Positions 9,162 to 18,210 of a DNA stretch of 64,000 nt are shown here, in pieces. The position numbers were made by a program, and so were the translations under genes. How positions within the stretch are numbered: the first letter of the stretch is position 1; every line of letters starts with the position of its first letter. The notes beneath the pieces are model-generated. The model did no database searches and had not been told where the DNA came from. It worked only from the letters and a program-made list of their open reading frames with translations. This stretch comes from Bradyrhizobium guangzhouense (GTDB lineage Bacteria > Pseudomonadota > Alphaproteobacteria > Rhizobiales > Xanthobacteraceae), in NCBI RefSeq assembly GCF_004114955.1, contig NZ_CP030053.1, positions 6,798,001 through 6,862,000 on the forward strand, read 5' to 3'.

Positions 9162-10370
9162 TTAGACGCGCTCGATGATGGTCGCGGTGCCCATGCCGCC
9201 GCCGATGCACAGCGTGACCAGGGCGGTGGACTTGTTGGTGCGCTCGAGCTCGTCGAGCACGGTGCCCAGGATCATCGCGCCGGTGGCGCCGAGCGGATGA
9301 CCGAGTGCGATGGCACCGCCATTGACATTGATCTTGGCGTTGTCGATGTCGAAGGCCTGGATGTAGCGCAGCACGACCGAGGCAAACGCCTCGTTGAGCT
9401 CGAACAGATCGATGTCGGACTTCTTCATGCCCGAGCGCGCGAACAGCTTTTCGGTGACGTCGACCGGGCCGGTCAGCATCATCGCCGGCTCCGACCCGAT
9501 GTTCGCGAACGCACGGATTTTGGCGCGCGGCTTCATGCCGTACTTGGCGCCCGCTTCCTTGCTGCCGAGCAGTACGGCGCCGGCGCCGTCGACGATGCCC
9601 GAGGAATTGCCGGCGTGGTGCACGTAGTTGACGCGCTCGATCTCGGGATGCGACTGCACTGCGACGCCGTCGAAGCCGCCCATCTGCGCCATCATCGTGA
9701 ACGACGGCTGCAGCTGCGCCAGCGACTGCATCGTCGTCGAGGGACGCATATGCTCGTCCTTGGCGAGGATTGTGAGGCCGTTGATGTCCTTCACCGGCAC
9801 CACCGACTTGTTGAAGCGACCCTCGTCCCAGGCCTTGCCGGCGCGCTGCTGGCTCTGCACGGCATAGGCGTCGACGTCGTCGCGCGAGAAGCCGTATTTG
9901 GTGGCAATCAGATCGGCCGAGACGCCCTGCGGCATGAAATAAGCCGGCACCGCCATCGACGGGTCCATCGGCCAGGCACCGCCCGAGGCGCCGATGCCGA
10001 CGCGGCTCATGGATTCGGCGCCGCCGCCGATCACCAGATCATGCTGGCCGCTCATGACCTGGGCTGCAGCAAAGTTCACGGCATCGAGGCCGGAAGCACA
10101 GAAGCGGCTGATCTGCACGCCGGGGACGGCTTCGCCGAGACCGGCCTTCAGCGCGGCAAAGCGCGCGATGTCGGAGCCGGCCTCGCCGACCGGATCGACC
10201 ACGCCGAGCACGACGTCGTCGACGGAATCTTCCGGAAGGTTGTTGCGATCCTTCAGCGCCTTCAGCGGCACGGTGGCGAGCGCCAGCGCCGTGACTTCGT
10301 GCAGCGCGCCGTCCGCCTTGCCGCGGCCGCGCGGGGTGCGAACGTGATCGTAGATGAATGCCTCAGGCAT
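9162..10370 (-). CDS. fadA: Acetyl-CoA C-acyltransferase (thiolase)
   Basis: Final, CoA-dependent cleavage step of beta-oxidation. The 402-residue protein shows the acylated cysteine in [17 protein letters not shown], the catalytic histidine in [15 protein letters not shown] and the second cysteine in [13 protein letters not shown]. Length is normal. It lies between the acyl-CoA dehydrogenase and the bifunctional enzyme on the same strand. The symbol follows the pathway role; a biosynthetic thiolase role is less likely given the neighbours. Confidence 0.93.
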   Translation of the reverse strand: MPEAFIYDHVRTPRGRGKADGALHEVTALALATVPLKALKDRNNLPEDSVDDVVLGVVDPVGEAGSDIARFAALKAGLGEAVPGVQISRFCASGLDAVNFAAAQVMSGQHDLVIGGGAESMSRVGIGASGGAWPMDPSMAVPAYFMPQGVSADLIATKYGFSRDDVDAYAVQSQQRAGKAWDEGRFNKSVVPVKDINGLTILAKDEHMRPSTTMQSLAQLQPSFTMMAQMGGFDGVAVQSHPEIERVNYVHHAGNSSGIVDGAGAVLLGSKEAGAKYGMKPRAKIRAFANIGSEPAMMLTGPVDVTEKLFARSGMKKSDIDLFELNEAFASVVLRYIQAFDIDNAKINVNGGAIALGHPLGATGAMILGTVLDELERTNKSTALVTLCIGGGMGTATIIERV

Positions 10371-10418
10371 GACGCCCTCCTGATCTGTTGTTCGAATTCT
10401 ATTGGTACGGAAGCAGGC

Positions 10419-12209
10419 TCAGAACGCTTCCGCCGGCAATTCCATGATGGTGGCGCAGCCGGACTGGATGCGCGCGAGATTGGCCGCGGTCTCCGGCAAC
10501 ATCCGCTCCATGAAGAAGCGGCCGGTGACGAGCTTGGTCGAGAGATAGGGCGTCGCGCCGCTCTCGGCAATCTTGGCGTTCGTCACCTTCGCCATCTTGG
10601 CCCACATGTATCCGAGCGCAACGAAGCCGAAGAGATGCAGGTAATCGGTTGCGGCGGCGCCCGCATTGTCAGGCTTCATCATCGCGTTCTGCATCAGCCA
10701 GGTGGTGGCCTGCTGGAGATGGCCGAGCGAGGTCGAGAGCGGCGCGATGAAGGGCTTGAGCGCCTCGTCGCCGCCATTCTCCTTGGCGAAGGCCATGACC
10801 TCGCCGAAGAAGGCCATGATGGCGCGGCCACCGTCGCGCGGAAGCTTGCGGCCGACGAGATCGAGCGCCTGGATGCCGTTGGCGCCTTCATAGATCATGG
10901 CGATGCGGGCATCGCGCACGAACTGCTCCATGCCCTGCTCGGCGATGTAGCCGTGGCCGCCATACATCTGCTGCGCCTGCACCGCATTGGCGAAACCATA
11001 GTCGGTGAGGAAGCCCTTCAGCACCGGCGTCATCAGGCCCATGTGATCGTCGGCGGCCTGACGGTCCTTCGGGTCCTCGGAGCGATGGGCGACGTCGCTC
11101 TTCAGCGCGGTCCACATCACGAAGGCGCGCGCGGCCTCGTTGAAGGCGCGGATCGAGAGCAGCGTGCGGCGCACGTCGGGATGCACGATGATCGGGTCGG
11201 CCGGCTTGTCCGGCGCCTTCACGCCGGTGAGCGAGCGGCCCTGCATGCGCTCGCGCGCATAGGCGACCGCGTTCTGGTAGGCGACCTCGGACTGCGCGAG
11301 GCCCTGCACGGCGACGCCGAGGCGGGCCTCGTTCATCATCACGAACATGCCCTGCATGCCCTTGTTCTCTTCGCCGATCAGCCAGCCGGTGGCATTGTCG
11401 TAGTTCATCACGCAGGTCGAGTTGCCGTGGATGCCCATCTTGTGCTCGATCGAGCCGCAGACGACGCCGTTGCGGGCACCGACTGAGCCATCCGGATTCA
11501 CGAGGAACTTGGGCACCACGAACAGCGACACGCCCTTGATGCCGGCGGGCGCGCCCTCGATGCGGGCGAGCACGAGGTGGATGATGTTGGAGGCGAGGTC
11601 ATGCTCGCCGGCCGAGATGAAGATCTTGGTGCCCGTGATCTTGAAGCTGCCGTCGGCCTGGCGCACCGCCTTGGTGCGGAGCATGCCGAGGTCGGTGCCG
11701 CAATGCGGCTCGGTCAGGTTCATGGTGCCGGTCCATTCGCCGGCGACCATCTTCGGAACGTAGGTCTGCTTCTGCTCCGGCGAGCCATGAACGATCAGGG
11801 CGGCGGTCGCGCCCATGGTGAGGCCGCCATACATCGAGAACGCCATGTTGGCGGAGATCTGGAATTCGTTGACCGCCTGGCTGAGCGTCACCGGCAGGCC
11901 CTGGCCGCCGAACTCGGTCGGCGCCGACAGGCCGAGCCAGCCGCCCTCCGCCACCTGCTTGAAGGCGTCCTTGAAACCCTTCGGGGTGGTGACGCTGCCG
12001 TCGTCCGCGCGCTTGCAGCCTTCGAGATCGCCGACGCGATTGAGCGGCTGCAGCACCTCTTCGGCGAGCTTGGCGGCTTCGCCCAGAATCGCCTCGCGCA
12101 CGTCGCTCGAGGCATCGGAGAAGCCGGCGAGATTGTCGTAGCGGTCGATCTGGAAGACGTCGTTGAGCAGGAAGTTCACGTCTTCGACGGGGGCTTTGTA
12201 GATCGGCAT
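10419..12209 (-). CDS. Acyl-CoA dehydrogenase (about 600-residue type)
   Basis: FAD-dependent first oxidation of acyl-CoA. The 596-residue protein belongs to the long acyl-CoA dehydrogenase subfamily with an extra N-terminal helical segment (MPIYKAPVEDVNFLLNDVF) and a C-terminal extension. Core signatures are TEPHCGTDLGMLRTKA (flavin/substrate site), GTKIFISAGEHD, and MYGGHGYIAEQGMEQFVRDARI with the FAD-contacting YEGANGIQALDLVGRKL. It is followed by thiolase and fadJ, consistent with beta-oxidation. Chain-length preference cannot be read from the sequence. Confidence 0.93.
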   Translation of the reverse strand: MPIYKAPVEDVNFLLNDVFQIDRYDNLAGFSDASSDVREAILGEAAKLAEEVLQPLNRVGDLEGCKRADDGSVTTPKGFKDAFKQVAEGGWLGLSAPTEFGGQGLPVTLSQAVNEFQISANMAFSMYGGLTMGATAALIVHGSPEQKQTYVPKMVAGEWTGTMNLTEPHCGTDLGMLRTKAVRQADGSFKITGTKIFISAGEHDLASNIIHLVLARIEGAPAGIKGVSLFVVPKFLVNPDGSVGARNGVVCGSIEHKMGIHGNSTCVMNYDNATGWLIGEENKGMQGMFVMMNEARLGVAVQGLAQSEVAYQNAVAYARERMQGRSLTGVKAPDKPADPIIVHPDVRRTLLSIRAFNEAARAFVMWTALKSDVAHRSEDPKDRQAADDHMGLMTPVLKGFLTDYGFANAVQAQQMYGGHGYIAEQGMEQFVRDARIAMIYEGANGIQALDLVGRKLPRDGGRAIMAFFGEVMAFAKENGGDEALKPFIAPLSTSLGHLQQATTWLMQNAMMKPDNAGAAATDYLHLFGFVALGYMWAKMAKVTNAKIAESGATPYLSTKLVTGRFFMERMLPETAANLARIQSGCATIMELPAEAF

Positions 12210-12242
12210 GATGGTCTCCCGGCAAGCCTTGGTGATGCTGAT

Positions 12243-12626
12243 TTAGGATTGGGCGGCGAGCTGCTCCGCCATCAGGCGATGCAGCATGTTGATGGCCTTG
12301 AGCGGACGCACCATCACCTTGAAATGGGTGATGCGTCCCTCGCCATCGAAGGTGATGATGTCGACGCCGTTGATCTCGATGCCGTCGATCATGGTCTTGA
12401 ATTCGAGCACGGCGCCGTCAGCGCTCTTCCACTCGCCGACATAGCTGAAGCCGGGACCGCCGAGCACCTTCTCGGCACTGGCGAGATATTTGAAGGTGAT
12501 GTCGCGTCCGCGCTGCGGGGTGTGCACGACCGGGCTCTCGAACACGGCGTCGGGATGCAGCAGCTCCCACAACGCCTTGGTGTCGTGGGACGTCATGTAG
12601 GCGTACCAGGAGTCGAGGCCGGTCAT
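12243..12626 (-). CDS. NTF2-like (SnoaL-fold) protein
   Basis: A 127-residue protein of the NTF2-like superfamily, whose cone-shaped fold is found in small isomerases, hydrolases and binding proteins. It is recognised from MTGLDSWYAYMTSHDTKALWELLHPDAVFESPVV and ITFDGEGRITHFKVMVRPLKAI. It is the first gene of the beta-oxidation set, 33 bases ahead of the acyl-CoA dehydrogenase. The start at 12626 gives the family N-terminus; an upstream extension would run into the leader. The reaction is unknown. Confidence 0.8.
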   Translation of the reverse strand: MTGLDSWYAYMTSHDTKALWELLHPDAVFESPVVHTPQRGRDITFKYLASAEKVLGGPGFSYVGEWKSADGAVLEFKTMIDGIEINGVDIITFDGEGRITHFKVMVRPLKAINMLHRLMAEQLAAQS

Positions 12627-12737
12627 TGTCAGGTGCCTCCCAAAGGGCTTTGGCAAAAACGCGAAAACAACCCCATGCACAGTAGCGAAAACAGGAATGC
12701 CCAGGGGTCTTCTTCCGGGGGTCTGGAGCCCACCTCA

Positions 12738-12778
12738 TATGCACATTGACGCATATGCGTCGATGCGCATAAAGTCAA
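12738..12778. promoter_or_regulatory. 34-bp palindrome (PadR operator) with overlapping divergent promoters
   Basis: Positions 12738-12771 form a near-perfect palindrome (15 of 17 base pairs match) centred on GCATATGC. For padR, TTGACG (12746-12751) and TAAAGT (12770-12775) are spaced 18. For the opposite strand, TTGACT (12773-12778) and TATGCG (12750-12755) are spaced 17. A regulator bound here would block both promoters. Confidence 0.75.
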
Positions 12779-12812
12779 GCTGGTTGGTTAATGCGACAGG
12801 GAGGCAGGTCAC

Positions 12813-13400
12813 ATGGCGCTGGGCGACGCGATCCTCGCATGCCTGACGGAACGTCCGATGACGGGCTACGAGCTCGCCAAGACGTTCGATTCCTCGATCG
12901 GCTTCTTCTGGAAGGCCGACCACCAGCAAATCTACCGCGAGCTCTCCAAGCTGCGCGACCGCGGCTACATTCAGGGCCGCGAGGTCGTGCAGACAGGCAA
13001 GCCCAATAAGCTGATTTATACGCTGACTCCGGAAGGCCGAACAGCGCTGCGGCACTGGGCCGCGCGGCCGAGCACGCCGCCCTCGATCAAGGACGATCTG
13101 CTGGTCCGGCTGCATGCGCTCGACAGCATCGACATCGACCCGATCCGCACCGATCTGATGGACCGGCTGGAGCACCACCGCGACCGGCACGAGAACTACG
13201 AGAGGATCCTGAAGAAGCGTTTTCCCGATGGCACCGCGTCCGATGTGCTCGACCTCGGCAATCTCCTGCTGCTGCGCCTCGGCGCGCGGCACGAGCAGAT
13301 GGTGGCCGACTTCTGCGAGGAGGCGCTCGAGGCGCTGTCGGCGATGTCAGGCAAGGGCACGGTGGTGCCGCTGGAGGACGGCAAGCGGGAGAAGGGCTGA
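12813..13400 (+). CDS. PadR-family transcriptional regulator
   Basis: A 195-residue PadR regulator: N-terminal winged helix (LGDAILACLTERPMTGYELAKTFDSSIGFFWKADHQQIYRELSKLRDRGYI, wing TGKPNKLIYTLTPEGRTAL) and a helical C-terminal dimerisation domain of the VirR/PadR subfamily-2 kind. It is divergent from the beta-oxidation operon and next to a 34-bp palindrome, so it most likely represses both itself and that operon in response to an acyl-CoA or aromatic effector. The effector is inference. Confidence 0.92.
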   Translation: MALGDAILACLTERPMTGYELAKTFDSSIGFFWKADHQQIYRELSKLRDRGYIQGREVVQTGKPNKLIYTLTPEGRTALRHWAARPSTPPSIKDDLLVRLHALDSIDIDPIRTDLMDRLEHHRDRHENYERILKKRFPDGTASDVLDLGNLLLLRLGARHEQMVADFCEEALEALSAMSGKGTVVPLEDGKREKG

Positions 13401-13762
13401 GGCTGGCGGCGCCGGCTTCGCCAAGCACTCGACTGTCATCGCCCGGCCTTGACCGGGCGATCCAGCACTCCGAGACGGCGCGGCTGGAATCGAGAAGCTG
13501 CGGCGTACTGGATGCTCCGCCTTCGCGGGGCATGACACCGGTTGTTGGGTTGCCGGACGCGCGCCACGCCTACCCCCCAGGTTCCCGCCGCCCAACTTTA
13601 AGACACCGGCGACGACTTCCTTAACCCGTTATTTACCGTAACAGGAAAAAGTCTGACTTCGAGGCAGACGACCCGCGCCAAATCCGATTGTCTTTGCAAC
13701 TGGCACGCGTGGGGAGACTGGAGGCGTCGGGTGGGGCGCCGGAGTCGGAACCGGACAGAGTC
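13401..13762. other. Intergenic region ahead of the podJ-like gene
   Basis: This 362-base gap holds the family-B repeat described separately (13435-13537). After it comes a less GC-rich stretch (about 13595-13690, with TTAACCCGTTATTTACC) that probably carries the podJ-like promoter. I see no convincing small gene in it. Confidence 0.5.
13435..13537. repeat. Intergenic repeat, family B (TCATCGCCCGG...CATGAC)
   Basis: Bounded by GTCATCGCCCGG and an inverted GGGGCATGAC. The interior has CCGGGCGATCCAG and GCGGCGTACTGGATGC. Related copies are at 17299-17414 and 33063-33230. Confidence 0.7.
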
Positions 13763-16700
13763 ATGAATTCGCGCGTATCGTGGAGTGTTGACGGCATCGA
13801 TCCATCCGTCCGAGAGCGGGCCGAAGCTGCTGCGCGCCGTGCCGGCATGTCACTCAACGATTGGCTGAACTCCACGCTCGGCGAGACGGCCTCGCCGAAC
13901 TTTCGCGGGCCCTACGAGCAGCCGCGCCAAGACCAACGTCAGGATCAACGTCAAGATCCGCGTTCGCAGCAGATGCAGAGTCAGGAGAGTCGCGAAGTCG
14001 CTGACATCCATCAGCGGCTCGACGCCATCACCCAGCAGATCGAACGGATTTCAAAGCCCGCCGCCCCGCGTCAGGACTCTTCTCGTGAAAGAGACGTCTC
14101 GCGCGAGCAGGGCGTCGCCCGCCAGCTCAACGATGCGATCTCGCGGCTCGACGCCCGCCTGTCGCAGATCTCGCGGCCCCAGCAAGCGCAGCCGCAGCAG
14201 CCTCCGGCGGCGCGCCCGGCGCCTGCGCCCTCTCCCGTTGAAACGCGCCATCGCCAGGCCGATGCGGTCGAGCGCGCGGCGGCGCAGGTCTATCGCAATT
14301 CGCCTCCCTTGAGCCCCGCGTCGTTCGACGTCGCCGTTGCCGAGATCACCGCGCGCCAGAGCGAGCTCGACGGATTCGCACCGCGGCAGGTGCCGCCGCG
14401 CGCCGCGCCGTCGATCGCGCCCTCCGCGGCTCCCTACGCGCCCCCCATGACACCCATGGCGGCGCCGCCCGCGCCTGCCTATACTCCGCCGCCACCGCAA
14501 GCGGGGCCGGATTTTTCCTCGCTCGAGCGCCATCTGCTCAAGATCACGAGCCAGATCGAGTCGCTGCAGCGGCCGGACCAGACCGAGCAGGCGATCAACG
14601 GCTTCCGCGCCGAGCTCGCCGAGATCCGCAACGCCATCACCGAGGCGATGCCGCGCCGCGCGATCGAATCGATCGAGAACGAAATCCGCTCGCTGCACCG
14701 TCGCATCGACGAGACCCGCTCCAACGGCACCGACGGCCAGGTGCTGTCGGGCATCGAGCACGCGCTCTCCGACATCAAGCAGGTGCTGCGCACGCTGACG
14801 CCGGCCGAGCAGCTCACCGGCTATGACGAGGCGATCCGCAACCTCGGCGCCAAGCTCGATTTGATCCTGCGCGCCAATGACGATCCGTCGACGGTGCGCC
14901 AGCTCGAGGGCGCGATCTCGGCGCTGCGCGGCATCGTGTCCAACGTCGCCTCCAACGAAGCACTGGCACGCCTCTCCGAGGACGTGCAGCTGTTGTCGTC
15001 CAAGGTCGACCAGGTCAATCGCGCCTCGGACCGCGGCGACAGCTTTGCGGTGCTGGAGCAGCGCATCGCCGCGCTCACCGCGGCGCTGGAAACGCGCGAG
15101 CGGCCGCAACCCGCCGAGAGCACCGAACATCTGGAAGCCGCGATCCGCGCGCTGTCCGACCGTTTCGACCGCATGCAGGTCGGCAACGACTCCGCCTCGA
15201 CCTTCGCGCATCTCGAGCAGCGCGTCTCCTATCTCCTGGAGCGGCTGGAGGCCGCCTCGGATCAGCGCGGCGGCAATTTTAGCCGTGTCGAGGACGGGCT
15301 GCACGACATCCTCAGGCATCTGGAGCGCCAGCAGGCGACCTATTCCGCCCTCGCCGAGAGCCGCAATGCGGCGCCGTCGCCCGATTCCGGCATGGTCGAC
15401 CTCGTCAAGCGCGAGCTGTCCGACATCCGCTTCAGCCAGGCCGAGACCAACCGCAGCACCCAGGATTCGCTGGAGGCCGTGCACAACACGCTCGGCCATG
15501 TCGTCGATCGCCTTGCCATGATCGAGGGCGATCTGCGCGCGGTGCGAACGGCACCGCCGGCCCCTGCACCACAGCCGATGACAGCGCCCATGCCGGCGCC
15601 GATGCCGATGGCGGCTCAGCTCGAGCCGGCGCCGATGGCACGCGAGCAGCGGCCGGCTCAGCCGCAGCAGCCGAAATACGATCCGAAGCCCGAACTGCCG
15701 AATCCCGCCGCCCAGCAGCATCCGCAATCCGGCTTCGTCGCCGCGCCGCGCGAATTTCACGCCGCCGCGCCTGCAGCGCCGCCGCCGCCGATGGCACAGC
15801 AGGTCGCACCACCTTTGCCGCCGCGCGCGATCAGCGAGATCCTCGAGCCGCACACGGCCCCGGTGCGCGCCGCGATCGCGCCCGAACTGCCGCCGGATCA
15901 TCCGCTCGAGCCCGGCACCCGTCCGAGCGGTCGCCCCGCCACGCCGTCCGAGCGCATCGCTGCGTCCGAAAGCGCGATCAGCGAAATCCCGGCCGCACCG
16001 AAAGAGCCGGTGTCGTCGTCGAGCTTCATCGCGGCCGCGCGCCGCGCCGCGCAGGCTGCCGCCGCGCAGCCGCCCGAGAAGCCCGCCCGCGGCGTCAAGG
16101 CCGCGATCGCAGCGCGTACCAAGGACAAGGCTCAAGGCAAAGCACAGGCCGCAGGTTCGGAAGGCGGCTCGACCATCACGTCGAAGATCCGCTCGCTGCT
16201 GGTCGGCGCCAGCGTGGTCGTGATCGTGCTTGGAACGTTCAAGATGGCGATGAACCTGCTCGACGGCGGCAGCCCGCCGCCGGCGCCGCAGGCGATGGAG
16301 AATACGAGCCAGCCGGCGCCACAGGCGCCGCCGCCGGTCGAGAGCAAGCCGCCCGAGCAGGTCACCCCGTCGATGACCTCGCCGACGCCGATCGGCAAGC
16401 AGTCCCTGAACAATGCCGCGCCGGCGGCCGGCAGCACGGCTTCGGTCGAAATTCCGCCCGCGCCCGCCGCGGCAGCGCCGCCGCCCGCGGCGAACAGCGA
16501 CGTCACCGGTGCGCTGTCGGGCACGAGCCGCGCGCGGCTCGGTGTCGTCCAGATCCCGCCGAGCGAGAAGCTGCCTGACGGCATCGCCGGTCCCGCCCTG
16601 CGCGTCGCCGCGATGAAGGGCGATGCGACCGCGGCCTACGAGATCGGCGTGCGCTTTGCCGAGGGCAAGGGCGTCGCTGCAAATTACGACGAAGCCGCCA

Positions 16701-17278
16701 AGTGGTACGACCGCGCCTCGCAGGCCGGCGTGGTGCCCGCGACCTTCCGCCTCGGTACGCTCTACGAAAAGGGCATGGGCGTGAAGAAGGACGCCGACAT
16801 CGCCCGCCGCTACTACACGCAGGCGGCCGAGCGCGGCAACGCCAAGGCGATGCACAATCTTGCGGTGCTCGACGCCGACGGCGGCGGACGCGGCGCCAAT
16901 TACAAGAGCGCGGCGCAGTGGTTCCGGAAAGCGGCCGACCGCGGTGTCGCCGACAGCCAGTTCAACCTCGGCATCCTCTACGCCCGCGGCATCGGCGTGG
17001 AGCAGAACCTCGCCGAATCCTACAAATGGTTCAGCCTGGCTGCCGCCCAGGGTGATGCGGACTCATCGAGCAAGCGCGACGACGTCGCAAAACGCCTCGA
17101 CCCGCAATCGCTCGCCGCCGCCAAGCTCGCGATCCAGACCTTCAGTGCCGAGCCGCAACCCGACGACGCCGTCAACGTCCCGACACCCGCAGGCGGCTGG
17201 GACAGCGCCCCGCAGGCCGCCGCCAAGCCCGCGCCGAAGCCGGTCGCGACGAAGAAGTCGGCGTCAGCGGCGCGTTGA
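13763..17278 (+). CDS. podJ: PodJ-like polar localisation protein with Sel1 repeats
   Basis: Large membrane protein (1171 residues) with the build of alphaproteobacterial PodJ/localisation-factor proteins. It has a conserved N-terminus (MNSRVSWSVDGIDPSVRERA... MSLNDWLNSTLGE), a Gln/Pro/Ala-rich linker and a long helical/coiled-coil part (about residues 230-620). Proline-rich linkers follow, then one membrane segment (LLVGASVVVIVLGTFKMAM, about 807-830) and a periplasmic C-terminal domain of Sel1/TPR repeats (about 945-1110; AYEIGVRFAEGKGV, ATFRLGTLYEKGMGV). In Caulobacter PodJ organises the new pole; that role here is by homology. An upstream in-frame ATG at 13688 would add 25 atypical residues. 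Confidence 0.85.
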   Translation: MNSRVSWSVDGIDPSVRERAEAAARRAGMSLNDWLNSTLGETASPNFRGPYEQPRQDQRQDQRQDPRSQQMQSQESREVADIHQRLDAITQQIERISKPAAPRQDSSRERDVSREQGVARQLNDAISRLDARLSQISRPQQAQPQQPPAARPAPAPSPVETRHRQADAVERAAAQVYRNSPPLSPASFDVAVAEITARQSELDGFAPRQVPPRAAPSIAPSAAPYAPPMTPMAAPPAPAYTPPPPQAGPDFSSLERHLLKITSQIESLQRPDQTEQAINGFRAELAEIRNAITEAMPRRAIESIENEIRSLHRRIDETRSNGTDGQVLSGIEHALSDIKQVLRTLTPAEQLTGYDEAIRNLGAKLDLILRANDDPSTVRQLEGAISALRGIVSNVASNEALARLSEDVQLLSSKVDQVNRASDRGDSFAVLEQRIAALTAALETRERPQPAESTEHLEAAIRALSDRFDRMQVGNDSASTFAHLEQRVSYLLERLEAASDQRGGNFSRVEDGLHDILRHLERQQATYSALAESRNAAPSPDSGMVDLVKRELSDIRFSQAETNRSTQDSLEAVHNTLGHVVDRLAMIEGDLRAVRTAPPAPAPQPMTAPMPAPMPMAAQLEPAPMAREQRPAQPQQPKYDPKPELPNPAAQQHPQSGFVAAPREFHAAAPAAPPPPMAQQVAPPLPPRAISEILEPHTAPVRAAIAPELPPDHPLEPGTRPSGRPATPSERIAASESAISEIPAAPKEPVSSSSFIAAARRAAQAAAAQPPEKPARGVKAAIAARTKDKAQGKAQAAGSEGGSTITSKIRSLLVGASVVVIVLGTFKMAMNLLDGGSPPPAPQAMENTSQPAPQAPPPVESKPPEQVTPSMTSPTPIGKQSLNNAAPAAGSTASVEIPPAPAAAAPPPAANSDVTGALSGTSRARLGVVQIPPSEKLPDGIAGPALRVAAMKGDATAAYEIGVRFAEGKGVAANYDEAAKWYDRASQAGVVPATFRLGTLYEKGMGVKKDADIARRYYTQAAERGNAKAMHNLAVLDADGGGRGANYKSAAQWFRKAADRGVADSQFNLGILYARGIGVEQNLAESYKWFSLAAAQGDADSSSKRDDVAKRLDPQSLAAAKLAIQTFSAEPQPDDAVNVPTPAGGWDSAPQAAAKPAPKPVATKKSASAAR

Positions 17279-17298
17279 TTTAAGATGCCATCTCCTTT

Positions 17299-17414
17299 GG
17301 TCGTCGCCCGGCTTGACCGGGCGACCCAGTATTCCAGAGACCTTCGTCGGATAGCCCGCTCTCACAACGACCGCTGCGGCGTACTGGCTGCCCCGGTCAA
17401 GCCGGAGCATGACA
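17299..17414. repeat. Intergenic repeat, family B
   Basis: TCGTCGCCCGGCTTGACCGG at the left and GTCAAGCCGGAGCATGACA at the right, with GCGGCGTACTGGCTGCCCC inside. It lies between the convergent podJ-like and metallohydrolase genes. Confidence 0.7.
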
Positions 17415-17425
17415 GTGGAGCAAGA

Positions 17426-18199
17426 TCACGGCGCCTCAACCACCGTCGGCACGCCGGGCTCCAATAATCGCAGCCGCGTTCCGAAACCCAGCACATCAAA
17501 GGTCTTGCGCAGGTCCTCGCCGTTCTGGCGGAAATGGGCCCAGCCTTCGGTGTGCACGGGCACGATCATGGCGTCCGGAAACGCACGCGCGGTTTCGATG
17601 GTGTCGTTGGTGTCCATGGTAAGATGGAACGGGCCGCGCGTTTGCGCGGCGCCGGCGAACGGCATCACCACGCCGCATTTGAAGCGGCGCGCCACTTCGG
17701 CAACGCCGTCGAACCAGGTGGTGTCGCCGCTGATATAGACGGGACGCGTATCTTTCCGGCTGGACTGCACCACGAAGCCGATGACGTCGCCCGACAGCGG
17801 CTCGATGCCGGCAGGGCCGTGACGCGCCGGCGTCGCGGTGATGGTCAGCGTGTTGCCGTCATCGTCCTTCAGATGCGCGGTCGCCCAGGGCGCGAGGCCC
17901 TCGACGTGGCCGCCGAGACGTTTGGCACCGGCCTCCGTGGTCAGCGCGCGCGGTGCCTTCAGCAGATAGTCGCGGCCGGAGGTGTCGAGATTGTCCGAAT
18001 GCTGGTCGTGGCTGAGCAGCACGGCATCGATGGGGCCGATCGCATCGGCCTTCATCGCAGGACCGACGGTCTTCTCCAGCTTCACATGCGGCAATTGATA
18101 AGCGCCCGGCGCATCGAAGGTGGGATCGGTGAGCAGGCGAAAGCCGTCGATCTCGATCAAAGCGGTGGGGCCGCCGATCAGGGTGATGGAAACAGGCAT
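17426..18199 (-). CDS. MBL-fold metal-dependent hydrolase (UlaG-like)
   Basis: A 257-residue protein of the UlaG-like branch of the metallo-beta-lactamase superfamily: MPVSITLIGGPTALIEIDGFRLLTDPTFD at the N-terminus, the metal motif LLSHDQHSDNLD (HxxHxDN variant), and YISGDTTWFDGVAEVA and VPVHTEGWAHF near the end. The start at 18199 has a strong ribosome site (AGGAGGAG on the minus strand). It follows the EamA transporter gene by about 11 bases and is likely co-transcribed. The substrate is unknown. Confidence 0.85.
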   Translation of the reverse strand: MPVSITLIGGPTALIEIDGFRLLTDPTFDAPGAYQLPHVKLEKTVGPAMKADAIGPIDAVLLSHDQHSDNLDTSGRDYLLKAPRALTTEAGAKRLGGHVEGLAPWATAHLKDDDGNTLTITATPARHGPAGIEPLSGDVIGFVVQSSRKDTRPVYISGDTTWFDGVAEVARRFKCGVVMPFAGAAQTRGPFHLTMDTNDTIETARAFPDAMIVPVHTEGWAHFRQNGEDLRKTFDVLGFGTRLRLLEPGVPTVVEAP

Positions 18200-18210
18200 G
18201 GGAACTCCTC

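Noticed and set aside
9000..11486. Long plus-strand open frame opposite the thiolase and acyl-CoA dehydrogenase
   Set aside because: Same shadow effect; it crosses the gap between two real genes and has no recognisable domain.
13595..13700. Possible CtrA box (TTAA near TTAC) ahead of the podJ-like gene
   Set aside because: The spacing is 8 bases and the second half is TTAC, not the TTAA-N7-TTAA form, so it is too weak to report as a site.
13925..13970. Short tandem repeats (GTCAGGATCAACGTCAAGATC type) considered as a mini-satellite or CRISPR-like array
   Set aside because: They are in-frame codon repeats for Gln-Asp-Gln-Arg inside the podJ-like gene, with no spacers.
14051..16855. 934-codon minus-strand frame opposite the podJ-like gene
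   Set aside because: Arg/His/Gly-rich mirror of a repetitive GC-rich gene; not a credible protein.
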